A DNA stretch of 26,796 bases from a virus, in the IMG/VR virus record IMGVR_UViG_3300024343_000097, positions 1-26,796 of that record. The stretch is one strand, 5' to 3'. Position 1 is the first letter of the stretch; each line of letters begins with the position of its first letter. Below are positions 1-7,207 of the stretch, piece by piece. The position numbers and the translations under genes are program-made. A model generated the notes under the pieces. The model was given only the letters and a program-made list of their open reading frames with translations. It did no database searches and was not told the DNA's origin.

Positions 1-182
1 AGGATTAAAACAATATAACACTGCATTTATGAAGAATTGAGCGAAAGGCGGAATGAGTGATTTATATCTGAGTTAAATCAAGGTGTTATAAAATAACCGT
101 TCCTGTTTTGCGCACGTTAGATGGAATAGCTTATTGTGTATTCCGCCTTTCCCCGTTTGTTACAATTAGAAATAGGTGATTT
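1..182 (+). other. Non-coding leader with interleaved inverted repeats
   Basis: No convincing gene lies in this stretch. It holds two perfect inverted repeats. TATAACAC at 14-21 is complementary to GTGTTATA at 83-90. GAAAGGCGGAAT at 43-54 is complementary to ATTCCGCCTTTC at 140-151. The arms interleave (a, b, a', b'), so an RNA made from this strand could form either long stem or, in principle, a pseudoknot. The region lies just upstream of the + strand lysis genes, so a structured 5' leader is one reading. A protein-binding or recombination site is another. I see no strong sigma70 promoter here. Confidence 0.4.
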
Positions 183-347
183 ATGTTTAAAAATAGAGAG
201 CATCAGGCGTTATTGTTTGTTTTTATTTGGTCGCTGATATCTTTAGCTATAGCAAATACAGCAAGAGTGGTAATCAATGAAAACAATGCCGATTTACATA
301 TTAAATATACGGAGTTTAAAGATGACAGCAAAAACCAAGAATTTTAA
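183..347 (+). CDS. Small membrane peptide, holin or lysis-accessory candidate
   Basis: This is a 54-codon ORF starting ATG at 183, preceded by AGGTGA at 174-179. Residues 9-25 form one hydrophobic segment (ALLFVFIWSLISLAIA). A hydrophilic tail of about 29 residues follows. The AIA just after the segment could also be a signal peptidase site, so a secreted peptide is possible. It overlaps the endolysin start at 322 by 26 bases in another frame, and overlapping membrane/endolysin pairs are typical of phage lysis cassettes. A holin, pinholin or spanin-like role is inference from size and position. There is no lipobox, so it is not an obvious o-spanin. Confidence 0.5.
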   Translation: MFKNREHQALLFVFIWSLISLAIANTARVVINENNADLHIKYTEFKDDSKNQEF

Positions 348-711
348 CCCTGAAACAGATATAAAGTTATGCTGTACTTGTGGCGAAGATGGATGCGACA
401 AAAGGAGTGTTAAGCAAATGGGTTTAAATATGCTTCAGAAAGTGCGTGACGAATACGGGCTACCTATGACTGTAACTTCTGGAGGTCGCTGCCCTTTGCA
501 TAAGAATGAAAAACATAGAAGCGCACCAGCAGACCATCAAAAAGGCTTAGGTGTTGACATACGAATAACAGGACTTATTATGGCAATGAAGCTAGTTGCG
601 ATTGCTAGTAAGCATGGGTTTAACGCTTTTGGTATTAACTTAAAATCAGGGTTTATTCATCTTGGATATAGACCTGAAAATCACAAAAAGGTGTCAGTAT
701 GGACTTATTAA
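322..711 (+). CDS. Endolysin, peptidase M15 family (D-Ala-D-Ala-type)
   Basis: This is a 129-residue zinc peptidase expected to cut peptide cross-links in peptidoglycan at lysis. With the start at 322, the signature of the M15A family is visible: TSGGRCPLH near residues 52-60, then H72 and D79 in DHQKGLGVDI, and H113 in FIHLG. The H, D, H set are the expected zinc ligands. The N-terminal LCCTCGEDGC region is cysteine-rich, which is unusual. I prefer the ATG at 322 over the upstream ATG at 277 because GGAG lies at 311-314 with 7-base spacing and the extra 15 residues lack family character. It is the last gene of a short + strand lysis operon that converges on the tailspike gene. Confidence 0.88.
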   Translation: MTAKTKNFNPETDIKLCCTCGEDGCDKRSVKQMGLNMLQKVRDEYGLPMTVTSGGRCPLHKNEKHRSAPADHQKGLGVDIRITGLIMAMKLVAIASKHGFNAFGINLKSGFIHLGYRPENHKKVSVWTY

Positions 712-727
712 TATTATTGATTGAATT

Positions 728-753
728 AGCGTGTGACATGGATGACACACGCT
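728..753 (+). terminator. Terminator hairpin between convergent genes
   Basis: AGCGTGTG at 728-735 is perfectly complementary to CACACGCT at 746-753, with a 10-base loop. TTTATATT follows on the + strand. It sits 16 bases past the endolysin stop and 13 bases past the tailspike stop on the opposite strand, so it may serve both transcripts. The T-tract is short, so efficiency is uncertain. Confidence 0.6.
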
Positions 754-766
754 TTATATTAACCGG

Positions 767-2851
767 CTATGCTGGCGCTGGGGAGTGAGCAACAGCAGCC
801 GCATCCCTCCATGCGTCACCTGCCGATGGGCCGCTAGCGTAAAGCGGTTTAATTAAGCTCGTTATATATATCGGCTTTCCTGCGTATTTGTTTGTGGTAT
901 TTATCGGGTCTGAGATATCCTCAATTTCAGCAGTAGTTACATTTTGAGGGTTACTGTCAACTTGGTTAGTTAGTGACATGCTAGGCGATAATCTCAAGGA
1001 CGCGTTTGCATCAGATGATTTTATTCCCAATGCGAATCTTTCAAACACTGTGCCAAGCGTTGTAGATTGGCAGAATATTTTTATGTATTTACATGATGAG
1101 TCAAGCGTTGTCATATTAAACACACTTGATCCGTCGCTGTTGGTTGCAGCCGTGTGAACAGAGCCTAAGTTTATTGTCACTCCATTATAGATAACTTGGG
1201 CGGTCGTTGTTGTTCCGCTAAATACTTCATTTAAAGCGTTATTGTAACCCCTTACGAATATAAATACCCCTCCAGCACTTTTGCCGTAAACTCTACAATT
1301 AAATACTTCATCAGCGATATCATTAAGCTCTATGTAATCACTTGAATAAATATAGTTAAAAGCTGTCGACGTTAACTCATTACCCGAAACGGTTAAATTA
1401 CCAGCACCTTTTTTGACGGGACTATTATCACCATTCTTAACGTAAGATGAAAAGTTAAATGCTTCAATATGATTATGGTATTGATGTTCGTCGTGTAGAT
1501 TTCCGACGAGATTATTTGTTCCTAAGTCGCTTTTTGAAGGAAAACCAAAACCGTTGTCGAAATCCATGTAATCAGCAAGAAGCCTATTGTTGGCCGTTCC
1601 TGCTGCAAATACCACGGGTGTTGTCATGCCCTCACTGCGTATCCCATAAAAGAAATTACCCCGACCAGTATTGAACGTCATTGAAGATGATCCACCCTCA
1701 AAACTACCCCCGAAAAACCTATTTCCGTTATGATTATTAAACCCGGTCATTACGAATTCTTGGATAAACCCAAGGTGAAAGGTGTTTTCATTAATCCACT
1801 TTTTAGTATCAGTGTCGCCTGTAACGGGTATGGCAGGGTTATCGTAAAGCTCCAGCTTATTACATTGTCTAATGTCAAAAGTTGAATATGATATAGCTCT
1901 GTCATCGCTAGGGCCAAGACCGCCACCGTCAGGATTGCCTTCAGCAAATAACCTAACATAACCACAGTTACCAATTGTTATAGTGGATTTGTAAGCACCA
2001 ATAACATCAATGCCCGGCAATGTTGCTGGCCTGCCAACTTTACGAACATACTGCCTGTGAGCTTGAAATAAATTAGAGTACACGCCACCTAAAATCACCG
2101 AAGTAATATCGCCATCAGGCAAAATAGTAGATAGGATATTAACAGAATCCAACTCTCTAAAATCTAGTGGTTGATTAACTGTGTAAGTATCATTAACAGG
2201 ACTAGATATAGCTATCTTGTTGGCTTTTGCATACGCTATCGCCTCAAGAGCAAACATAGTATTGTTAGCTATGCTTTCAGTTGTTTTTGTGCCGAATTGA
2301 GGCATGCAAACCAAACCATTAACAATTAACTCAATACTTGCGCTAAATACTGAACTAGCAATTATTCGACCTTCCGTAGCTGAACCAGTGCCAGCAATAA
2401 CCGTAAAGTCTGCACCCCTATCGAGTAAGTGTACTGTTTTACCGACAGGAAAAGCAGTGGCAAAAGCTTTGTATGCTGCAACCGTAGCGAACTCATAAGC
2501 TTGTGATAGGTCGTTGATTAAATCAAGCTCTGTTACGGGCTGACCCTCAAATACGTTTTCAATGTAATAAACTTGAGCGCCAAGCTTATTTAGTATTTTT
2601 ATTGAGTAGTTCCCATCGACATCTAGGCGGACAGGATTTCCATCATAAACAGGAACCCCTCCAGCACTTAATGTAAATGGCTGGCTTACTGGAACTACTG
2701 CGCCATTCTCTTCAATAACATTTAATTGCTTTTGGTTGATTACGACTTGAGGATCAGTGTCAGGCTCGCCAACAAATATTTGACCGCTAAATAATGGACG
2801 GCCTTTTGTTGGGTCAGGTATGTATAATATTGGAAAGTTTATTAAACTCAT
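767..2851 (-). CDS. Tailspike protein with P22-type head-binding domain
   Basis: This is a 694-residue receptor-binding protein at the end of the ejection-gene run, the same place as gene 9 in P22. Residues 1 to about 110 resemble the P22 tailspike head-binding domain: FPILYIPDPTKGRPL, a QIFVGEPDTDPQ turn, GGVPVYDGNPVRLDVDGNYS and a YYIENV end. This domain attaches the trimer to the tail machine. The rest is Asn/Gly/Ser-rich, as in a right-handed beta-helix that binds or cleaves surface polysaccharide. The receptor specificity and any catalytic residues cannot be read from sequence alone. I start at ATG 2851, not the in-frame GTG at 2860, because that GTG lies inside the Shine-Dalgarno AGGTGA. 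Confidence 0.85.
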   Translation of the reverse strand: MSLINFPILYIPDPTKGRPLFSGQIFVGEPDTDPQVVINQKQLNVIEENGAVVPVSQPFTLSAGGVPVYDGNPVRLDVDGNYSIKILNKLGAQVYYIENVFEGQPVTELDLINDLSQAYEFATVAAYKAFATAFPVGKTVHLLDRGADFTVIAGTGSATEGRIIASSVFSASIELIVNGLVCMPQFGTKTTESIANNTMFALEAIAYAKANKIAISSPVNDTYTVNQPLDFRELDSVNILSTILPDGDITSVILGGVYSNLFQAHRQYVRKVGRPATLPGIDVIGAYKSTITIGNCGYVRLFAEGNPDGGGLGPSDDRAISYSTFDIRQCNKLELYDNPAIPVTGDTDTKKWINENTFHLGFIQEFVMTGFNNHNGNRFFGGSFEGGSSSMTFNTGRGNFFYGIRSEGMTTPVVFAAGTANNRLLADYMDFDNGFGFPSKSDLGTNNLVGNLHDEHQYHNHIEAFNFSSYVKNGDNSPVKKGAGNLTVSGNELTSTAFNYIYSSDYIELNDIADEVFNCRVYGKSAGGVFIFVRGYNNALNEVFSGTTTTAQVIYNGVTINLGSVHTAATNSDGSSVFNMTTLDSSCKYIKIFCQSTTLGTVFERFALGIKSSDANASLRLSPSMSLTNQVDSNPQNVTTAEIEDISDPINTTNKYAGKPIYITSLIKPLYASGPSAGDAWRDAAAVAHSPAPA

Positions 2852-2898
2852 TTTGTTCACCTATTTATTTAGTTTGTGGTGGTTTTGCTTTTTTAGCT

Positions 2899-2911
2899 GT
2901 TTAGGCTAAAC
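2899..2911. promoter_or_regulatory. 13-base palindrome upstream of tailspike
   Basis: GTTTAGGCTAAAC has perfect 6-base arms around one central base. It lies in the 147-base gap between the tailspike start and the gp16-like gene. Hairpin formation would be poor because the loop is one base, and no T-tract follows on either strand, so a protein-binding site is more likely than a terminator. Its function is unknown. Confidence 0.3.
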
Positions 2912-2944
2912 TGTGTTTACTACTACTTTTATTAAGGGTTAATT

Positions 2945-3049
2945 ATGTTCGGTATTGCAACTATAATCATTGCCATGATAATTGGTGATAAACAGAAATC
3001 ATTGCGCGACCTCCTTTGGGGTGCTGGCCTCGTTCTGTTGTTCGTTTGA
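2945..3049 (+). CDS. Possible 34-residue membrane peptide, antisense orientation
   Basis: This small ORF runs opposite to its neighbours. ATG at 2945 follows AAGGG at 2934-2938 with 6-base spacing. The peptide has two hydrophobic stretches (residues 2-14 and 23-34) separated by a charged DKQKSLRD linker, a hairpin-membrane pattern. The last 51 bases overlap the 3' end of the gp16-like gene on the other strand. It could be a small membrane or holin-like product or a chance ORF. No promoter is convincing, though TTGCTT and TAAACT lie 16 bases apart upstream. Confidence 0.25.
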   Translation: MFGIATIIIAMIIGDKQKSLRDLLWGAGLVLLFV

Positions 3050-5038
3050 TCTTGCTAGCCATGAAGTCAAGCCTAATACGCTTATTGCTTTTGCTTCATT
3101 GGTTGGTAGCGAATTAACGAAGTCTTGAAATTTCTTTTTCTTCATTAATCTTTTTTCTAGAATCTCAGCTTTTTTTGCCTGCCCTTTTGCGATAGCGTTT
3201 ATATTACCAAGGAAGTCAGGATCATTTAATACATCCATTGCCGCATCAAACCCTTTGTTTTTTCCTTTCTCTAAGCCAGCAGAGACAACATCACCAATAA
3301 GCCCTGGTAGTTTAGCTAAAAACCTATTTGCCACACCATTAACCACTTTATCTAATACGCCAGCGTTAGCCATTACTTGACCACCAATAGGTGCGGATGA
3401 CTGAGCATTGCGGATTCCGTTTGTTACCTTCCCTAACGCATCAAGCTTAACTGTCAATTCTTTTGGGAGATGATCGTAAAGTTCTTTTTTTAACTTTGTG
3501 TTTTTATTTAGTCCGTTAAACCAATCAGCATACCCAGCAACGTTAAGTTGCTTTTCTTTTCTGCTGCCCATGGTAAATACATCATTAAGGGCTGAAACAA
3601 CAACCTCTTGCTTTCTTCCTTCAGGAACCGAATCCATCAGTTCACTGAATTTTTTATAGTCTCCAGTGGTTAGTTTTTTCATAGCTAATCCCATTTTAGG
3701 CATAAAGGCATCAGTTAAATTTTTACCAAACATCTGTATTGATTTGTCCTCTAATGCCTTTCTTTGTGTGACAAGATCTTTTGCTGCATTCCATGAGTCA
3801 CCCATACCAAACTCGTTAGCGACAATCTCCTGATCATCCGTTAGTTTTGCGTAAATCCTTTTTAGCGCACCAACATCCTCAGATTTGTATTTGTCGCTTT
3901 TCTTTCCGATAGTATTACCAACTTCCTTTCTTATTTTATCAAGCGCGTGATATGTTGCGCCTTTTTCTGACATTGATAACAGTCTTCTTTCTAGTGGGCT
4001 TAACTGTGAAATGTCACCACCTAGATCAGCTAATTCTTGGGTTATATACTCACCCATATTATCCATAGTTGACATTGTTTGCTTTGGTATGCTTTCTTTG
4101 ATGCTATTGTATGCCGTTTCAGTAGTTAAGTTTAAGTTCTCAATAACGCGATCGGCATCATTCGCAAGTGACATTGATAGTGATGATTTATCAGTAGTGC
4201 CGCCAAACTCAGTTATTAAATCATCAGATATTTTTTGCAACTCAGCAACTTGATCAAACTCTTTTTTAGATAAGTCAGAGCCAGGCATCTTTTTAAGTGC
4301 TTGCTCAGTCTCTTGGTACTGCCTATTCTTGCTTGATGCTGATGGTAATCCTTTTTCTTTAGCGCCTAACTCATCCAAAGCTTTAAAAAACTCTGGATCT
4401 GAATCAATCATTGCTGCCAGTCTTTCTTGATCGCCTGATGCCAAAACCTCATCTAACTGTTGCTTTTTTGCTGACTCAGTAAATGCTTTGTTTTTATCCA
4501 GCCCTTTAGGCTCAAACCCTTGTGACACAAAAGACTTTTTCTTTGCTATGTCGTCAGGAGTCATGGGTATAGATTTTTTACCAAGAAAGCTTTTTACACC
4601 CAAAGCCTCCAATGCTGCGGTTGGTAGTGTGTGGGCGATAGTTGCAAGCTCTGCATTTCCTGTGGCATCAAAAACGGCATTGCCAAGACCTTCTTCAACC
4701 CCTTTAAATGCCTCACCTATTGGCTGCATAAACTCACCAACAGCTTGCATTTGCTGCTTTCCTGACTCTGTCCTTGGGGCATAGGTTAATTCTTTTTGCA
4801 TAAATGGTATTAGCGCGGATGGATCACCACCTTTAAATGCCTCATAAGCACCCATGATGCCAGAAATCGGTTCTGCAATAGCCCCACTAGCGATAGTCGC
4901 TCCAACCTCTAAGCCGCCAATAATATCTTCACCAAAAGTGGTTTCTTCTTGTGTTTCTCTTTTGGCTATTTCTGCATCTATAGCCGATAACTTATCTCTT
5001 TTTGCTATTTCTGCATCTATCTCTTGTATAGTTGGCAT
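2999..5038 (-). CDS. Ejection (internal virion) protein, P22 gp16-like by position
   Basis: This is a 679-residue protein expected to sit inside the capsid and be injected with DNA to help genome passage across the cell envelope. It follows gp7-like and gp20-like genes and precedes the tailspike, exactly where P22 gene 16 lies (P22 gp16 is about 609 residues). The N-terminus repeats IDAEIAKR at residues 7-14 and 20-27. A Gly/Ala-rich, partly hydrophobic stretch lies near residues 38-65 (EDIIGGLEVGATIASGAIAE), then a long Lys/Glu-rich helical body. The C-terminus is again basic. The start is ATG after AAAAGG. The previous stop is 2 bases upstream. I infer function mainly from synteny and composition. 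Confidence 0.68.
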   Translation of the reverse strand: MPTIQEIDAEIAKRDKLSAIDAEIAKRETQEETTFGEDIIGGLEVGATIASGAIAEPISGIMGAYEAFKGGDPSALIPFMQKELTYAPRTESGKQQMQAVGEFMQPIGEAFKGVEEGLGNAVFDATGNAELATIAHTLPTAALEALGVKSFLGKKSIPMTPDDIAKKKSFVSQGFEPKGLDKNKAFTESAKKQQLDEVLASGDQERLAAMIDSDPEFFKALDELGAKEKGLPSASSKNRQYQETEQALKKMPGSDLSKKEFDQVAELQKISDDLITEFGGTTDKSSLSMSLANDADRVIENLNLTTETAYNSIKESIPKQTMSTMDNMGEYITQELADLGGDISQLSPLERRLLSMSEKGATYHALDKIRKEVGNTIGKKSDKYKSEDVGALKRIYAKLTDDQEIVANEFGMGDSWNAAKDLVTQRKALEDKSIQMFGKNLTDAFMPKMGLAMKKLTTGDYKKFSELMDSVPEGRKQEVVVSALNDVFTMGSRKEKQLNVAGYADWFNGLNKNTKLKKELYDHLPKELTVKLDALGKVTNGIRNAQSSAPIGGQVMANAGVLDKVVNGVANRFLAKLPGLIGDVVSAGLEKGKNKGFDAAMDVLNDPDFLGNINAIAKGQAKKAEILEKRLMKKKKFQDFVNSLPTNEAKAISVLGLTSWLARSNEQQNEASTPKEVAQ
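4965..5020. repeat. 17-base direct repeat, two copies 39 bases apart
   Basis: GCTATTTCTGCATCTAT occurs at 4965-4981 and 5004-5020. It encodes the two IDAEIAK copies at the N-terminus of the gp16-like protein. The offset is 13 codons, so the repeat keeps frame and looks like an internal duplication of a short helical motif. Confidence 0.8.
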
Positions 5039-5040
5039 AA

Positions 5041-6231
5041 TTAACCTTTTGCTCTAAGTGCTTTTAACTCTTCCAAGCTAAGTTTCGACAAATCAACTTC
5101 GTTATCTTTTTGATTTGATGTTGAAGGGTCTAGCTTGAACCTTTTTTCTATTTGCGGTTTAGCTTTTGACATTTGTTTTTTAACTAGGTTTTTAATTACA
5201 TTCAATGACTTTTTAAAGTCGGCTTCGCTTTGTGCTGTAGTTAGGTTTGACAGCGCTGCACCAAGCTTTTTGCCTTCGTTATCAGACAGGGAGCCAGCCC
5301 CGCCAGCGGATTTGAATTCGCCTATAGCGGTTAGAAAGTTTTGCGCCTCTAGCGTTTCAATTAATGCACCTACACCAGCAGCCTCAGTACCAGCAAAAGG
5401 CTCATCCATCAACCCATATAATGATGAAGCCCCTTTTGCACCGATGGCAGACTCGAAGCCTGGGTGCTTTTCTATTTCAGTAATAAGATCAAGCGTAGAC
5501 TTGCCAGAATCAACAACAGTTTGTGCCGATTCAGATCGTGCTTTTTTAATTTGAAATTGCTTTTCTTCGTTGGCTATTTTTTTGTTTTTTAATTCTGCTA
5601 ATTTGACCGCGCTAGTTTCAGTTTTTAATTTGTTGTCTATCTTTTTGTTTTCTATTTCTGATTTTCTTAAATCTCTATCGATGGCGTTACCTTTTACCAT
5701 CTCTCTTTGGTACTCGGTCATAGGTGTAGCTTCACCACCAAAAAAGCTTTCAGCATATTCTTTACCTTTAACCTGTCCGATTATCGCTTTACGTGCGTTA
5801 ACGTCCATAAAAGAGTTGCGATCATCTTCATCGATATCATAGCGAGGATCATCAATTGCAGCGTTAAACATCGCCTCTTGCTGCTCTTGTGGCGCCAAGT
5901 GCATCTGCTCGATAAATCCAGCGGTATTATTTGCAACCTCACCAGTAAATCTATCTTGCTCGGCTTGCTGTCCTGCCTGCTGTTGCTGCAAATGTTGAGC
6001 AACCATTTGCGCGGCTTGAGGGCTTTTTATCATAAGCTCCTCTAGAGCAACAGGATCTCCACTAATTGCTTGACGCATAAAAGCCTCAACATCTTGCTGT
6101 GATTGCTGCTGCTGATCTTGCTGGCTTGAGCGCTGAATTGCTCCGCCTACTTTTTGCCCTATATCCATCAGAGAGCTACCTATAGTTCTAGAGCTTCTTT
6201 CTAGTGGTGACATATCTATTTGAAAACCCAT
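5041..6231 (-). CDS. Ejection (internal virion) protein, P22 gp20-like by position
   Basis: This is a 396-residue protein between the gp7-like and gp16-like genes, the place of gene 20 in P22. The N-terminal third is extremely glutamine-rich (around residues 35-45 and 80-92), with predicted helices. The middle is Lys/Glu-rich (about residues 185-235). A Gly/Ala-containing stretch follows near 240-325, and the C-terminus ends in a short acidic/basic helix. This composition suits a helical, partly disordered DNA-ejection protein that passes through the portal. AGGAGG lies just before ATG 6231, inside the end of the gp7-like gene, so translation is coupled. Assignment rests on synteny and composition. 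Confidence 0.68.
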   Translation of the reverse strand: MGFQIDMSPLERSSRTIGSSLMDIGQKVGGAIQRSSQQDQQQQSQQDVEAFMRQAISGDPVALEELMIKSPQAAQMVAQHLQQQQAGQQAEQDRFTGEVANNTAGFIEQMHLAPQEQQEAMFNAAIDDPRYDIDEDDRNSFMDVNARKAIIGQVKGKEYAESFFGGEATPMTEYQREMVKGNAIDRDLRKSEIENKKIDNKLKTETSAVKLAELKNKKIANEEKQFQIKKARSESAQTVVDSGKSTLDLITEIEKHPGFESAIGAKGASSLYGLMDEPFAGTEAAGVGALIETLEAQNFLTAIGEFKSAGGAGSLSDNEGKKLGAALSNLTTAQSEADFKKSLNVIKNLVKKQMSKAKPQIEKRFKLDPSTSNQKDNEVDLSKLSLEELKALRAKG

Positions 6232-6232
6232 T

Positions 6233-6832
6233 TTAAACGCCTCCTGTGTAAGCTGACACGCCAGCGTTAACTAGTCCGCTTAACATATTGCCGCGCTGTG
6301 CTGCTTGATTGATTCCGACATTAGCTATTTGACCGCGTGTAGCACCAGTGCCAGCAGTTATGTTTTGCATTGCAGTAGTGTAAGCGTCTTGAGCGCCATA
6401 CCCGCTTTGTGCAATGCTTTGCTTGCCTTGCAGTAATTGGTTAACTAAGCCCATAAGTACGTTTTGATCATTCTGCGCAAAATTTTCTTGTGTTGTGCCT
6501 GTTCTTAATCCGCCTGTCATTTGTGCATTTCTAGCGATAGCGCTTTCACCTTGATTAACAAGGCTAGACATAAATGGGGATGATTTAGCCTTATCAATAA
6601 TACCCTGCTGATTACCGCCATAAAAATCAGTTAGCTCACCAAAGGCTTTATTTCCTGCTTCCATTCGTGGATTGTAGATGCCGCCAATTTCTTCACGTAA
6701 AGCTTGCTGTTCAGCAAGGGTTGCTGCTCCTGCTTCTTTTGCGCCTCTAGCTGCCGCTGTAGCTCCCGTCCTAGTGAGTTTATCTAGATTACCTAAACCC
6801 GTAAATTTCATTACACTACTGAATATACCCAT
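6233..6832 (-). CDS. Ejection (internal virion) protein, P22 gp7-like by position
   Basis: This is a 199-residue Ala/Gly/Gln-rich protein, first of the three ejection genes. P22 gp7 is of similar size (about 229 residues). The N-terminus MGIFSSVMKFTGLGNLDK has an amphipathic, weakly hydrophobic helix. The centre has SLVNQGESAIARNAQMTGGLRTG, a pattern I associate with small ejection proteins that have long Gln/Asn/Ala helices. The Gly-rich C-terminus could interact with membrane. The start ATG at 6832 follows AAGG at good spacing. It opens the gp7-gp20-gp16 set, which is translated with almost no gaps. Confidence 0.68.
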   Translation of the reverse strand: MGIFSSVMKFTGLGNLDKLTRTGATAAARGAKEAGAATLAEQQALREEIGGIYNPRMEAGNKAFGELTDFYGGNQQGIIDKAKSSPFMSSLVNQGESAIARNAQMTGGLRTGTTQENFAQNDQNVLMGLVNQLLQGKQSIAQSGYGAQDAYTTAMQNITAGTGATRGQIANVGINQAAQRGNMLSGLVNAGVSAYTGGV

Positions 6833-6859
6833 AATTATTACCTTGCCTTTGTTTTGTTT

Positions 6860-6868
6860 ATTGTATCA
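6860..6868 (-). promoter_or_regulatory. Weak extended -10 element upstream of ejection genes
   Basis: TGATACAAT on the - strand (TGn plus TACAAT, one mismatch to TATAAT) lies in the 42-base gap before the gp7-like gene. No -35 box is obvious. It resembles the extended -10 elements at 11211, 18824 and 21995, but is the weakest of the group. Confidence 0.25.
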
Positions 6869-6874
6869 CGTAAA

Positions 6875-7207
6875 TTAAACGCTGACTTCTCTACCTGTTA
6901 CAGTGAAGTATATTGAGTTGATAACTGATGATTCTACCTTTAAAGTGCCGCCAGATGGTATTGCTTGATTAACAATTCCAATACCTAAATCAATTTCACC
7001 CCATACAACAACTTTAAACGGTCTTAATGGCTGCTCTATTCCATCAGATGAAACTATGTAAGCCTTGTAACTTGCGTTGACTCCAGAGTTGTTTGCTGCT
7101 GTAAATGACTCTATGACAACATTTTGCTGCTGTGGGGCTGTGTAAACCGTTTGCACAGTATCAGCTATAGTGTTGCTAAAGTTGTCTGAAATTTGCAGTG
7201 TGGCCAT
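6875..7207 (-). CDS. Small beta-rich virion-associated protein
   Basis: This is a 110-residue protein of alternating hydrophobic and polar residues (VVIESFTAANNSG, YKAYIVSSDG, GTLKVESSVINSIYFTVTGREV), consistent with a beta-sandwich. It has no signal peptide, membrane segment or recognised motif. It lies where P22 has gene 14, between tail genes and gp7. That suggests a minor virion or assembly role, but no sequence similarity to gp14 is claimed. The start overlaps the stop of the fibre gene as TAATG, and GAGG precedes it at good spacing, so the two are translationally coupled. It could be a decoration protein. Confidence 0.45.
   Translation of the reverse strand: MATLQISDNFSNTIADTVQTVYTAPQQQNVVIESFTAANNSGVNASYKAYIVSSDGIEQPLRPFKVVVWGEIDLGIGIVNQAIPSGGTLKVESSVINSIYFTVTGREVSV

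Noticed and set aside
1-182. Integron attC-like site (GTTAGAT at 116-122)
   Set aside because: The complementary RYYYAAC core is missing upstream and the spacing does not fit an attC hairpin.
5135-5842. Two + strand ORFs of 90-139 codons
   Set aside because: They lie opposite the gp20-like gene and arise from its biased Lys/Gln/Ala codons.
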